64,000 nucleotides of DNA from Gordius sp. MW1. Lineage: Eukaryota; Nematomorpha; Gordioida; Gordea; Gordiidae. The position numbers and the translations under genes were made by a program. The DNA is taken from positions 13,400,060-13,464,059 of the forward strand of contig OZ038529.1 of the NCBI GenBank assembly GCA_964036665.1, written 5' to 3'. The notes under the pieces were generated by a model. The model searched no databases. It was not told the DNA's origin and was given only the letters and a program-made list of their open reading frames with translations. Of this stretch, positions 36,481 through 48,000 are shown in pieces (positions within the stretch are counted from its first letter, which is position 1; each line of letters begins with the position of its first letter).

Positions 36481-38676
36481 ATTTTGACAAAAGACAACGT
36501 TTTATTCTTGCGATTAGTTTGTTGTATCGCAACGTGATGCTTAATTTTTGAAAATGGCTCTATGCGATCATGATTTCAAGGTAATAGTTTTCAGATTCTG
36601 ATAAATTTTTACTTGGGATCATAGAAACCACGTCTGAAAACGACAACTTTCATCGGATGAATACGGTTCAAAGAAAAATACGTGAAAAATTTTGAGGTAA
36701 AAATATTTATTTTTTCGATTCTATGTGAAAGAGCATGAAAAAATATATAAAAGTAAGCCAATTTGAGAATCCTATTATCCTCGATTGACTTCCGAAAAGA
36801 GGTTTTAAGCTGCGAGAACTATCATTTTGACAAAAGACAACGTTTTATTGTTTCGATTAGTTTGTTGTATCGCAACGTGATGCTTAATTTTTGAAAATGG
36901 CTCTATGCGATCATGATTTTAAAGTAATAGTTTTCAGATTCTGATAAATTTTTACTTGGGATCATAGAAACCACGTCTGAAAACGACAACTTTCATCGGA
37001 TGAATACGGTTCAAAGAAAAATACGTGAAAAATTTTGAGGTAAAAATATTTATTTTTTTCGATTCTATGTGAAAGAGCATGAAAAAATATATAAAAGTAA
37101 GCCAATTTGAGAATCCTATTATCCTCGATTGACTTCCGAAAAGAGGTTTTAAGCTGCGAGAACTATCATTTTGACAAAAGACAACGTTTTATTGTTGCGA
37201 TTAGTTTGTTGTATCGCAACGTGATGCTTAATTTTTGAAAATGGCTCTATGCGATCATGATTTCAAATTAATAGTTTTCAGATTCTGATAAATTTTTACT
37301 TGGGATCATAGAAACCACGTCTGAAAACGACAACTTTCATCGGATGAATACGGTTCAAAGAAAAATATGTGAAAAATTTTGAGGTAAAAATATTTATTTT
37401 TTTCGATTCTATGTGAAAGAGCGTAAAAAAATATATAAAAGTAAGCCAATTTGAGAATCCTATTATCCTCGATTGACTTCCGAAAAGAGGTTTTAAGCTG
37501 CGAGAACTATCATTTTGACAAAAGACAACGTTTTATTGTTGCGATTAGTTTGTTGTATCGCAACGTGATGCTTGATTTTTCAAAAATGCATTATGCGATC
37601 ATGATTTCAAAGTAATAGTTTCCAGATTCTGATAAATTTTTACTTGGGATCATAGAAACCACGTCTGAAAACGACAACTTTCATCGGATGAATACGGTTC
37701 AAAGAAAAATATGTGAAAAATTTTGAGGTAAAAATATTTATTTTTTTCGATAGTATGTGAAAGAGCATAAAAAAATATATAAAAGTAAGCCAATTTGAGA
37801 ATCCTATTATCCTCGATTGACTTCCGCAAAGATGTTTTAAGCTGCGAGAACTATCATTTTGACAAAAGACAACGTTTTATTGTTGCGATTAGTTTGTTGT
37901 ATCGCAACGTGATGCTTAATTTTTGAAAATGGCTCTATGCGATCATGATTTCAAAGTAATAGTTTTCAGATTCTGATAAATTTTTACTTGGGATCATAGA
38001 AACCACGTCTGAAAACGACAACTTTCATCGGATGAATACGGTTCAAAGAAAAATACGTGAAAAATTTTGAGGTAAAAATATTTATTTTTTTCGATTCTAT
38101 GTGAAAGAGCATGAAAAAATATATATAAGTAAGCCAATTTGAGAATCCTATTATCCTCGATTGACTTCCGAAAAGAGGTTTTAAGCTGCGAGAACTATCA
38201 TTTTGACAAAAGACAACGTTTTATTGTTGCGATGAGTTTGTTGTATCGCAACGTGATGCTTAATTTTTGAAAATGGCTCTATGCGATCATGATTTCAAAG
38301 TAATAGTTTTCAGATTCTGATAAATTTTTACTTGGGATCATAGAAACCACGTCTGAAAACGACAACTTTCATCGGATGAAAACGGTTCAAAGAAAAATAC
38401 GTGAAAAATTTTGAGGTAAAAATATTTATTTTTTTCGATTCTATGTGAAAGAGCATGAAAAAATATATAAAAGTAAGCCAATTTGAGAATCCTATTATCC
38501 TCGATTGACTTCCGAAAAGAGGTTTTAAGCTGCGAGAACTATCATTTTGACAAAAGACAACGTTTTATTGTTGCGATTAGTTTGTTGTATCGCAACGTGA
38601 TGCTTAATTTTTGAAAATGGCTCTATGCGATCATGATTTCAAAGTAATAGTTTTCAGATTCTGATAAATTTTTACT

Positions 38677-38730
38677 TGGGATCATAGAAACCACGTCTGA
38701 AAACGACAACTTTCATCGGATGAATACGGT
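38677..38730. other. Strongly conserved segment of the unit
   Basis: From GGGATCATAGAAACC through CGTCTGAAAACGAC and TTTCATCGGATGAATACGG this segment is nearly invariant across the window, whereas other parts swap alternative sequences (GAAAATGGCTCTATG, CAAAAATGCATTATG, CAAAAATGCACTATG). Rare departures are CCAAGTCTG, CCACGTGTG, ATCAGATG and GGATGCATACGG, and they mark particular multimers. Low variability inside a fast-evolving satellite may reflect a protein-binding constraint or simply recent homogenisation. I judged conservation by eye, not by alignment. Confidence 0.5.
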
Positions 38731-38736
38731 TCAAAG

Positions 38737-38810
38737 AAAAATACGTTAAAAATTTTGAGGTAAAAATATTTATTTTTTTCGATTCTATGTGAAAGAACAT
38801 GAAAAAATAT
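38737..38810. other. A/T-tract cluster, possibly curved DNA
   Basis: Within the unit, AAAAATATG, GAAAAATTTTG, GGTAAAAATATTTA, a run of seven T and a run of six A follow one another at intervals of about 11 to 14 bp over the first four tracts. A and T tracts repeated near the helical period are known to bend DNA, and bent segments are common in satellites. The tracts are seen; curvature is inferred. Confidence 0.4.
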
Positions 38811-38817
38811 ATAAAAG
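38808..38817 (+). promoter_or_regulatory. TATA-box-like motif in the satellite unit
   Basis: TATATAAAAG is a perfect match to the core TATA-box consensus of RNA polymerase II promoters and is present in most units on the plus strand. No initiator consensus is obvious about 30 bp downstream, where TATTATCCTCGATT lies. In such AT-rich DNA the match may be chance. A recurrent 18-bp deletion removes it in a minority of units (for example near 25131, 31641, 39495 and 51082). Listed as a candidate only; satellite transcription is known in many eukaryotes but nothing here proves it. Confidence 0.2.
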
Positions 38818-38913
38818 TAAGCCAATTTGAGAATCCTATTATCCTCGATTGACTTCCGAAAAGAGGTTTTAAGCTGCGAGAACTATCATTTTGACAAAAG
38901 ACAACGTTTTATT

Positions 38914-38940
38914 GTTGCGATTAGTTTGTTGTATCGCAAC
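38914..38940. repeat. 8-bp dyad within the satellite unit
   Basis: GTTGCGAT (38914-38921) and ATCGCAAC (38933-38940) are perfect reverse complements separated by 11 nt. The dyad recurs in nearly every unit of the window. The spacer varies between TAGTTTGTTGT and TAGTTTGTTGC, and shrinks to 8 nt at 33785-33808, 34127-34150 and 35824-35847 while both arms stay intact. Some copies carry arm mutations, for example ATCGCCAC near 2168 and ATGGCGAC near 25929. It could form a short hairpin or cruciform or be a symmetric protein site. It does not match the mammalian CENP-B box as I know it. The structure is seen; the function is unknown. Confidence 0.75.
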
Positions 38941-39439
38941 GTGATGCTTAATTTTTGAAAATGGATCTATGCGATCATGATTTCAAAGTAATAGTTTTCA
39001 GATTCTGATAAATTTTTACTTGGGATCATAGAAACCACGTCTGAAAACGACAACTTTCATCGGATGAATACGTTTCAAAGAAAAATACGTGAAAAATTTT
39101 GAGGTAAAAATATTTATTTTTTTCGATTCTATGTGAAAGAGCATGAAAAAATATATAAAAGTAAGCCAATTTGAGAATCCTATTATCCTCGATTGACTTC
39201 CGAAAAGAGGTTTTAAGCTGCGAGAACTATCATTTTGACAAAAGACAACGTTTTATTGTTGCGATTAGTTTGTTGTATCGCAACGTGATGCTTAATTTTT
39301 GAAAATGGCTCTATGCGATCATGATTTCAAAGTAATAGTTTTCAGATTCTGATAAATTTTTACTTGGGATCATAGAAACCACGTCTGAAAACGACAACTT
39401 TCATCGGATGAATACGGTTCAAAGAAAAATATGTGAAAA

Positions 39440-41250
39440 ATTTTGTGGTAAAAATATTTATTTTTTTCAATTCTATGTGAAAGAGCATGAAAAAATTTGA
39501 GAATCCTATTATCCTCGATTGACTTCCGAAAAGAGGTTTTAAGCTGCGAGAACTATCATTTTGACAAAAGACAACGTTTTATTGTTGCGATTAGTTTGTT
39601 GTATCGCAACGTGAGTGCTTAATTTTTCAAAAATGCACTATGCGATCATGATTTCAAAGTAATAGTTTTCAGATTCTGATAAATTTTTACTTGGGATCAT
39701 AGAAACCACGTCTGAAAACGACAACTTTCATCGGATGAATACGGTTCAAAGAAAAATATGTGAAAAATTTCGAGGTAAAAATATTTATTTTTTTCGATAG
39801 TATGTGAAAGAGCATAAAAAAATATATAAAAGTAAGCCAATTTGAGAATCCTATTATCCTCGATTGACTTCCGCAAAGATGTTTTAAGCTGCGAGAACTA
39901 TCATTTTGACAAAAGACAACGTTTTATTGTTGCGATTAGTTTGTTGTATCGCAACGTGATGCTTAATTTTTGAAAATGGCTCTATGCGATCATGATTTCA
40001 AAGTAATAGTTTTCAGATTCTGATAAATTTTTACTTGGGATCATAGAAACCACGTCTGAAAACGACAACTTTTATCGGATGAATACGGTTCAAAGAAAAA
40101 TATGTGAAAAATTTTGTGGTAAAAATATTTATTTTTTTCAATTCTATGTGAAAGAGCATGAAAAAATTTGAGAATCCTATTATCCTCGATTGACTTCCGA
40201 AAAGAGGTTTTAAGCTGCGAGAACTATCATTTTGACAAAAGACAACGTTTTATTGTTGCGATTAGTTTGTTGTATCGCAACGTGAGTGCTTAATTTTTCA
40301 AAAATGCACTATGCGATCATGATTTCAAAGTAATAGTTTTCAGATTCTGATAAATTTTTACTTGGGATCATAGAAACCACGTCTGAAAACGACAACTTTC
40401 ATCGGATGAATACGGTTCAAAGAAAAATATGTGAAAAATTTCGAGGTAAAAATATTTATTTTTTTCGATTCTATGTGAAAGAGCATGAAAAAATAGATAA
40501 AAGTAAGCCAATTTGAGAATCCTATTATCCTCAATTGACTTCCGAAAAGAGGTTTTAAGCTGCGAGAACTAACATTTTGACAAAAGACAACGTTTTATTG
40601 TTGCGATTAGTTTGTTGTATCGCAACGTGATGCTTAATTTTTGAAAATGGCTCTATGCGATCATGATTTTAAAGTAATAGTTTTCAGATTCTGATAAATT
40701 TTTACTTGGGATCATACAAACCACGTCTGAAAACGACAACTTTCATCGGATGAATACGGTTCAAAGAAAAATATGTGAAAAATTTCGAGGTAAAAATATT
40801 TATTTTTTTCGATTCTATGTGAAAGAGCATGAAAAAATAGATAAAAGTAAGCCAATTTGAGAATCCTATTATCCTCGATTGACACCGAAAAGAGGTTTTA
40901 AGCTGCGAGAACTATCATTTTGACAAAAGACAACGTTTTATTGTTGCGATTAGTTTGTTGTATCGCAACGTGATGCTTAATTTTTGAAAATGGCTCTATG
41001 CGATCATGATTTCAAAGTAATAGTTTTCAGATTCTGATAAATTTTTACTTGGGATCATAGAAACCACGTCTGAAAACGACAACTTTCATCGGATCAATAC
41101 GGTTCAAAGAAAAATATGTGAAAAATTTTGAGGTAAAAATATTTTTTTTTTCAATTCTATGTAAAAGAGCATGAAAAAATTTGAGAATCCTATTATCCTC
41201 GATTGACTTCCGAAAAGAGGTTTTAAGCTGCGAGAACTATCATTTTGACA
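39440..41250. repeat. Two-unit duplication and block shared with 50.0-51.0 kb
   Basis: TTTTGTGGTA at 39441 and 40112 marks a two-unit repeat of 671 bp, shortened by an 18-bp deletion in one unit. Further right, GACACCGAAAAG (40881) and GGATCAATACGG (41093) recur 9,575 bp downstream at 50456 and 50668, showing a dispersed duplication within the array. Confidence 0.65.
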
Positions 41251-44200
41251 AAAGACAATGTTTTATTGTTGCGATTAGTTTGTTGTATCGCAACGTGAGT
41301 GCTTAATTTTTCAAAAATGCACTATGCGATCATTTTTCAAAGTAATAGTTTTCAGATTCTGATAAATTTTTACTTGGGATCATAGAGACCACGTCTGAAA
41401 ACGACAACTTTCATCGGATGAATACGGTTTAAGAAAAATATGTGAAAAATTTTGTGGTAAAAATATTTATTTTTTTCAATTCTATGTGAAAGAGCATGAA
41501 AAAATTTGAGAATCCTATTATCCTCGATTGACTTCCGAAAAGAGGTTTTAAGCTGCGAGAACTATCATTTTGACAAAAGACAACGTTTTATTGTTGCGAT
41601 TAGTTTGTTGTATCGCAACGTGATGCTTAATTTTTGAAAATGGCTCTATGCGATCATGATTTTAAAGTAATAGTTTTCAGATTCTGATAAATTATTACTT
41701 GGGATCATAGAAACCACGTCTGAAAACGACAACTTTCATCGGATGAATACGGTCCAAAGAAAAATATGTGAAAAATTTTGAGGTAAAAATATTTATTTTT
41801 TTCAATTCTATGTGAAAGAGCATGAAAAAATATATAAAAGTAAGCCAATTTGAGAATCCTATTATCCTCGATTGACTTCCGAAAAGAGGTTTTAAGCTGC
41901 GAGAACTATCATTTTGACAAATGACAACGTTTTATTGTTGCGATTAGTTTGTTGCATCGCAACGTGATGCTTAATTTTTCAAAAATGCATTCTGCGATCA
42001 TGATTTCAAAGTAATAGTTTCCAGATTCTGATAAATTATTACTTGGGATCATAGAAACCACGTCTGAAAACGACAACTTTCATCGGATGAATACGGTCCA
42101 AAGAAAAATATGTGAAAAATTTTGAGGTAAAAATATTTATTTTTTTCGATTCTATGTGAAAGAGCGTAAAAAAATACATAAAAGTAAGCCAATTTGAGAA
42201 TCCTATTATCCTCGATTGACTTCCGCAAAGAGGTTTTAAGCTGCGAAAACTAACATTTTGACAAAAGACAACGTTTTATTGTTGCGATTAGTTTGTTGTA
42301 TCGCAACGTGATGCTTAATTTTTGAAAATGGCTCTATGCGATTATGATTTCAAAGTAATAGTTTTCAGATTCTGATAAATTTTTACTTGGGATCATAGAA
42401 ACCACGTCTGAAAACGACAACTTTCATCGGATGAATACGGTTCAAAGAAAAATACGTGAAAAATTTTGAGGTAAAAATATTTATTTTTTTCGATTCTATG
42501 TGAAAGAGCATGAAAAAATATATAAAAGTAAGCCAATTTGAGAATCCTATTATCCTCGATTGACTTCCGAAAAGAGGTTTTAAGCTGCGAGAAATATCAT
42601 TTTGACAAAAGACAACGTTTTATTGTTGCGATTAGTTTGTTGTATCGCAACGTGATGCTTAATTTTTGAAAATGGCTCTATGCGATTATGATTTCAAATT
42701 AATAGTTTTCAGGATCTGATAAATTTTTACTTGGGATCATAGAAACCACTTCTGAAAACGACAACTTTCATCGGATGAATACGGTTCAAAGAAAAATATG
42801 TGAAAAATTTTGAGGTAAAAATATTTATTTTTTTCGATTCTATGTGAAAGAGCGTAAAAAAATATATAAAAGTAAGCCAATTTGAGAATCCTATTATCCT
42901 TGATTGACTTCCGAAAAGAGGTTTTAAGCTGCGAGAACTATCATTTTGACAAAAGACAACGTTTTATTGTTGCGATTAGTTTGTTGTATCGCAACGTGAT
43001 GCTTAATTTTTCAAAAATGCATTATGCGATCATGATTTCAAAGTAATAGTTTTCAGATTCTGATAAATTTTTACTTGGGATCATAGAAACCACGTCTGAA
43101 AACGACAACTTTCATCGGATGAATACGGTTCAAAGAAAAATATGTGAAAAATTTTGAGGTAAAAATATTTATTTTTTTCGATAGTATGTGAAAGAGCATA
43201 AAAAAATATATAAAAGTAAGCCAATTTGAGAATCCTATTATCCTCGATTGACTTCCGCAAAGAGGTTTTAAGCTGCGAGAACTATCATTTTGACAAAAGA
43301 CAACGTTTTATTGTTGCGATTAGTTTGTTGTATCGCAACGTGAGTGCTTAATTTTTCAAAAATGCATTATGCGATCATGATTTCAAAGTAATAGTTTTCA
43401 GATTCTGATAAATTTTTACTTGGGATCATAGAAACCACGTCTGAAAACGACAACTTTCATCGGATGAATACGGTTCAAAGAAAAATATGTGAAAAATTTT
43501 GAGGTAAAAATATTTATTTTTTTCGATAGTATGTGAAAGAGCATAAAATAATATATAAAAGTAAGCCAATTTGAGAATCCTATTATCCTCGATTGACTTC
43601 CGCAAAGAGGTTTTAAGCTGCGAGAACTATCATTTTGACAAAAGACAACGTTTTATTGTTGCGATTAGTTTGTTGTATCGCAACGTGATGCTTAATTTTT
43701 GAAAATGGCTCTATGCGATTATGATTTCAAATTAATAGTTTTCAGGATCTGATAAATTTTTACTTGGGATCATAGAAACCACGTCTGAAAACGACAACTT
43801 TCATCGGATGAATACGGTTCAAAGAAAAATATGTGAAAAATTTTGAGGTAAAAATATTTATTTTTTTCGATTCTATGTGAAAGTGCGTAAAAAAATATAT
43901 AAAAGTAAGCCAATTTGAGAATCCTATTATCCTTGATTGACTTCCGAAAAGATGTTTTAAGCTGCGAGAACTATCATTTTGACAAAAGACAACGTTTTAT
44001 TGTTGCGATTAGTTTGTTGTATCGCAACGTGATGCTTAATTTTTCAAAAATGCATTATGCGATCATGATTTCAAAGTAATAGTTTTCAGATTCTGATAAA
44101 TTTTTACTTGGGATCATAGAAACCACGTCTGAAAACGACAACTTTCATCGGATGAATACGGTTCAAAGAAAAATATGTGAAAAATTTTGAGGTAAAAATA

Positions 44201-44327
44201 TTTATTTTTTTCGATTCTATGTGAAAGTGCGTAAAAAAATATATAAAAGTAAGCCAATTTGAGAATCCTATTATCCTTGATTGACTTCCGAAAAGATGTT
44301 TTAAGCTGCGAGAACTATCATTTTGAC
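41250..44327. repeat. Nine-unit block, copy 1 (3,078-bp period)
   Basis: AAAGACAATG (41251 and 44329), AATAGTTTCC (42013 and 45091), GCATAAAATA (43541 and 46619) and GAAAGTGCG (43879 and 46957) all recur at exactly 3,078 bp. The left edge lies between 41225 and 41251, where GAGGTTTT in this copy corresponds to GATGTTTT in the next. Confidence 0.85.
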
Positions 44328-47285
44328 AAAAGACAATGTTTTATTGTTGCGATTATTTTGTTGTATCGCAACGTGAGTGCTTAATTTTTCAAAAATGCAC
44401 TATGCGATCATTTTTCAAAGTAATAGTTTTCAGATTCTGATAAATTTTTACTTGGGATCATAGAGACCACGTCTGAAAACGACAACTTTCATCGGATGAA
44501 TACGGTTTAAGAAAAATATGTGAAAAATTTTGTGGTAAAAATATTTATTTTTTTCAATTCTATGTGAAAGAGCATGAAAAAATTTGAGAATCCTATTATC
44601 CTCGATTGACTTCCGAAAAGAGGTTTTAAGCTGCGAGAACTATCATTTTGACAAAAGACAACGTTTTATTGTTGCGATTAGTTTGTTGTATCGCAACGTG
44701 ATGCTTAATTTTTGAAAATGGCTCTATGCGATCATGATTTTAAAGTAATAGTTTTCAGATTCTGATAAATTATTACTTGGGATCATAGAAACCACGTCTG
44801 AAAACGACAACTTTCATCGGATGAATACGGTCCAAAGAAAAATATGTGAAAAATTTTGAGGTAAAAATATTTATTTTTTTCAATTCTATGTGAAAGAGCA
44901 TGAAAAAATATATAAAAGTAAGCCAATTTGAGAATCCTATTATCCTCGATTGACTTCCGAAAAGAGGTTTTAAGCTGCGAGAACTATCATTTTGACAAAT
45001 GACAACGTTTTATTGTTGCGATTAGTTTGTTGCATCGCAACGTGATGCTTAATTTTTCAAAAATGCATTCTGCGATCATGATTTCAAAGTAATAGTTTCC
45101 AGATTCTGATAAATTATTACTTGGGATCATAGAAACCACGTCTGAAAACGACAACTTTCATCGGATGAATACGGTCCAAAGAAAAATATGTGAAAAATTT
45201 TGAGGTAAAAATATTTATTTTTTTCGATTCTATGTGAAAGAGCGTAAAAAAATACATAAAAGTAAGCCAATTTGAGAATCCTATTATCCTCGATTGACTT
45301 CCGCAAAGAGGTTTTAAGCTGCGAAAACTAACATTTTGACAAAAGACAACGTTTTATTGTTGCGATTAGTTTGTTGTATCGCAACGTGATGCTTAATTTT
45401 TGAAAATGGCTCTATGCGATTATGATTTCAAAGTAATAGTTTTCAGATTCTGATAAATTTTTACTTGGGATCATAGAAACCACGTCTGAAAACGACAACT
45501 TTCATCGGATGAATACGGTTCAAAGAAAAATACGTGAAAAATTTTGAGGTAAAAATATTTATTTTTTTCGATTCTATGTGAAAGAGCATGAAAAAATATA
45601 TAAAAGTAAGCCAATTTGAGAATCCTATTATCCTCGATTGACTTCCGAAAAGAGGTTTTAAGCTGCGAGAACTATCATTTTGACAAAAGACAACGTTTTA
45701 TTGTTGCGATTAGTTTGTTGTATCGCAACGTGATGCTTAATTTTTGAAAATGGCTCTATGCGATTATGATTTCAAATTAATAGTTTTCAGGATCTGATAA
45801 ATTTTTACTTGGGATCATAGAAACCACTTCTGAAAACGACAACTTTCATCGGATGAATACGGTTCAAAGAAAAATATGTGAAAAATTTTGAGGTAAAAAT
45901 ATTTATTTTTTTCGATTCTATGTGAAAGAGCGTAAAAAAATATATAAAAGTAAGCCAATTTGAGAATCCTATTATCCTTGATTGACTTCCGAAAAGAGGT
46001 TTTAAGCTGCGAGAACTATCATTTTGACAAAAGACAACGTTTTATTGTTGCGATTAGTTTGTTGTATCGCAACGTGATGCTTAATTTTTCAAAAATGCAT
46101 TATGCGATCATGATTTCAAAGTAATAGTTTTCAGATTCTGATAAATTTTTACTTGGGATCATAGAAACCACGTCTGAAAACGACAACTTTCATCGGATGA
46201 ATACGGTTCAAAGAAAAATATGTGAAAAATTTTGAGGTAAAAATATTTATTTTTTTCGATAGTATGTGAAAGAGCATAAAAAAATATATAAAAGTAAGCC
46301 AATTTGAGAATCCTATTATCCTCGATTGACTTCCGCAAAGAGGTTTTAAGCTGCGAGAACTATCATTTTGACAAAAGACAACGTTTTATTGTTGCGATTA
46401 GTTTGTTGTATCGCAACGTGAGTGCTTAATTTTTCAAAAATGCATTATGCGATCATGATTTCAAAGTAATAGTTTTCAGATTCTGATAAATTTTTACTTG
46501 GGATCATAGAAACCACGTCTGAAAACGACAACTTTCATCGGATGAATACGGTTCAAAGAAAAATATGTGAAAAATTTTGAGGTAAAAATATTTATTTTTT
46601 TCGATAGTATGTGAAAGAGCATAAAATAATATATAAAAGTAAGCCAATTTGAGAATCCTATTATCCTCGATTGACTTCCGCAAAGAGGTTTTAAGCTGCG
46701 AGAACTATCATTTTGACAAAAGACAACGTTTTATTGTTGCGATTAGTTTGTTGTATCGCAACGTGATGCTTAATTTTTGAAAATGGCTCTATGCGATTAT
46801 GATTTCAAATTAATAGTTTTCAGGATCTGATAAATTTTTACTTGGGATCATAGAAACCACGTCTGAAAACGACAACTTTCATCGGATGAATACGGTTCAA
46901 AGAAAAATATGTGAAAAATTTTGAGGTAAAAATATTTATTTTTTTCGATTCTATGTGAAAGTGCGTAAAAAAATATATAAAAGTAAGCCAATTTGAGAAT
47001 CCTATTATCCTTGATTGACTTCCGAAAAGATGTTTTAAGCTGCGAGAACTATCATTTTGACAAAAGACAACGTTTTATTGTTGCGATTAGTTTGTTGTAT
47101 CGCAACGTGATGCTTAATTTTTCAAAAATGCATTATGCGATCATGATTTCAAAGTAATAGTTTTCAGATTCTGATAAATTTTTACTTGGGATCATAGAAA
47201 CCACGTCTGAAAACGACAACTTTCATCGGATGAATACGGTTCAAAGAAAAATATGTGAAAAATTTTGAGGTAAAAATATTTATTT
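44328..47285. repeat. Nine-unit block, copy 2
   Basis: Abuts copy 1. Differences seen include GATTATTTTG near 44351 against GATTAGTTTG, and GAGAACTATC near 45669 against GAGAAATATC. Matching ends near 47285, where GATAGTATG replaces the GATTCTATG expected from copy 1. Confidence 0.85.
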
Positions 47286-48000
47286 TTTTCGATAGTATGT
47301 GAAAGAGCATAAAAAAATATATAAAAGTAAGCCAATTTGAGAATCCTATTATCCTCGATTGACTTCCGCAAAGAGGTTTTAAGCTGCGAGAACTATCATT
47401 TTGACAAAAGACAACGTTTTATTGTTGCGATTAGTTTGTTGTATCGCAACGTGAGTGCTTAATTTTTCAAAAATGCATTATGCGATCATGATTTCAAAGT
47501 AATAGTTTTCAGATTCTGATAAATTTTTACTTGGGATCATAGAAACCACGTCTGAAAACGACAACTTTCATCGGATGAATACGGTTCAAAGAAAAATATG
47601 TGAAAAATTTTGAGGTAAAAATATTTATTTTTTTCGATAGTATGTGAAAGAGCATAAAATAATATATAAAAGTAAGCCAATTTGAGAATCCTATTATCCT
47701 CGATTGACTTCCGCAAAGAGGTTTTAAGCTGCGAGAACTATCATTTTGACAAAAGACAACGTTTTATTGTTGCGATTAGTTTGTTGTATCGCAACGTGAG
47801 TGCTTAATTTTTCAAAAATGCATTATGCGATCATGATTTCAAAGTAATAGTTTTCAGATTCTAAAAAATTTTTACTTGGGATCATAGAAACCACGTCTGA
47901 AAACGACAACTTTCATCGGATGAATACGGTTCAAAGAAAAATATGTGAAAAATTTTGAGGTAAAAATATTTATTTTTATCAATTCTATGTGAAAGAGCAT
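46600..48000. repeat. Three-unit repeat of 1,033 bp
   Basis: GCATAAAATA at 46619 recurs at 47652, 1,033 bp on, together with CGATAGTATG and the GAGTGC/GCATTATGC unit. This extends the right end of the nine-unit block by three units and explains why AATAGTTTCC next appears at 48190, 3,099 rather than 3,078 bp after 45091. Confidence 0.7.

Larger units (their letters stand above)
38627..38970. repeat. Representative 344-bp satellite unit
   Basis: This copy is close to the majority sequence and is exactly 344 bp from one GCGATCATGA anchor to the next at 38971. In order it holds: the self-complementary ATCATGAT; a TTTTTACTTGGGATCATAG segment; a conserved block (GAAACCACGTCTG onward to GAATACGG); a cluster of A and T tracts; TATATAAAAG; CCTCGATTGACTTCC; TTTTAAGCTGCGAG; and an 8-bp dyad GTTGCGAT/ATCGCAAC. 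Private to this copy are ACGTTAAAA for ACGTGAAAA and GAACATG for GAGCATG. The length is close to twice 172 bp, but I could not convincingly align the two halves, so an ancestral dimer is not supported by eye. Confidence 0.93.
36480..39440. repeat. Nearly monomeric satellite stretch
   Basis: Most neighbouring units are of one type, sharing GCATGAAAAAATATATAAAAG, GTATCGCAACGTGATGC and GAAAATGGCTC. Several share AAATACGTGAAAA (near 36678, 37021, 38055, 38399 and 39085). Anchors at 36907, 37251, 37595, 38283, 38627 and 38971 are exact multiples of 344 bp apart. This contrasts with the multimeric blocks on both sides. Confidence 0.65.

Noticed and set aside
38914..38940. Rho-independent terminator or CENP-B box at the dyad
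   Set aside because: The stem is only 8 bp, no T run follows it directly, and the bases do not match the CENP-B box consensus. Kept only as a dyad of unknown role.
38627..38970. Ancestral dimer origin of the 344-bp unit from two 172-bp halves
   Set aside because: Only short likenesses such as GACAAC in A-rich context appear in both halves, at an offset of about 194 rather than 172; this is not enough by eye.
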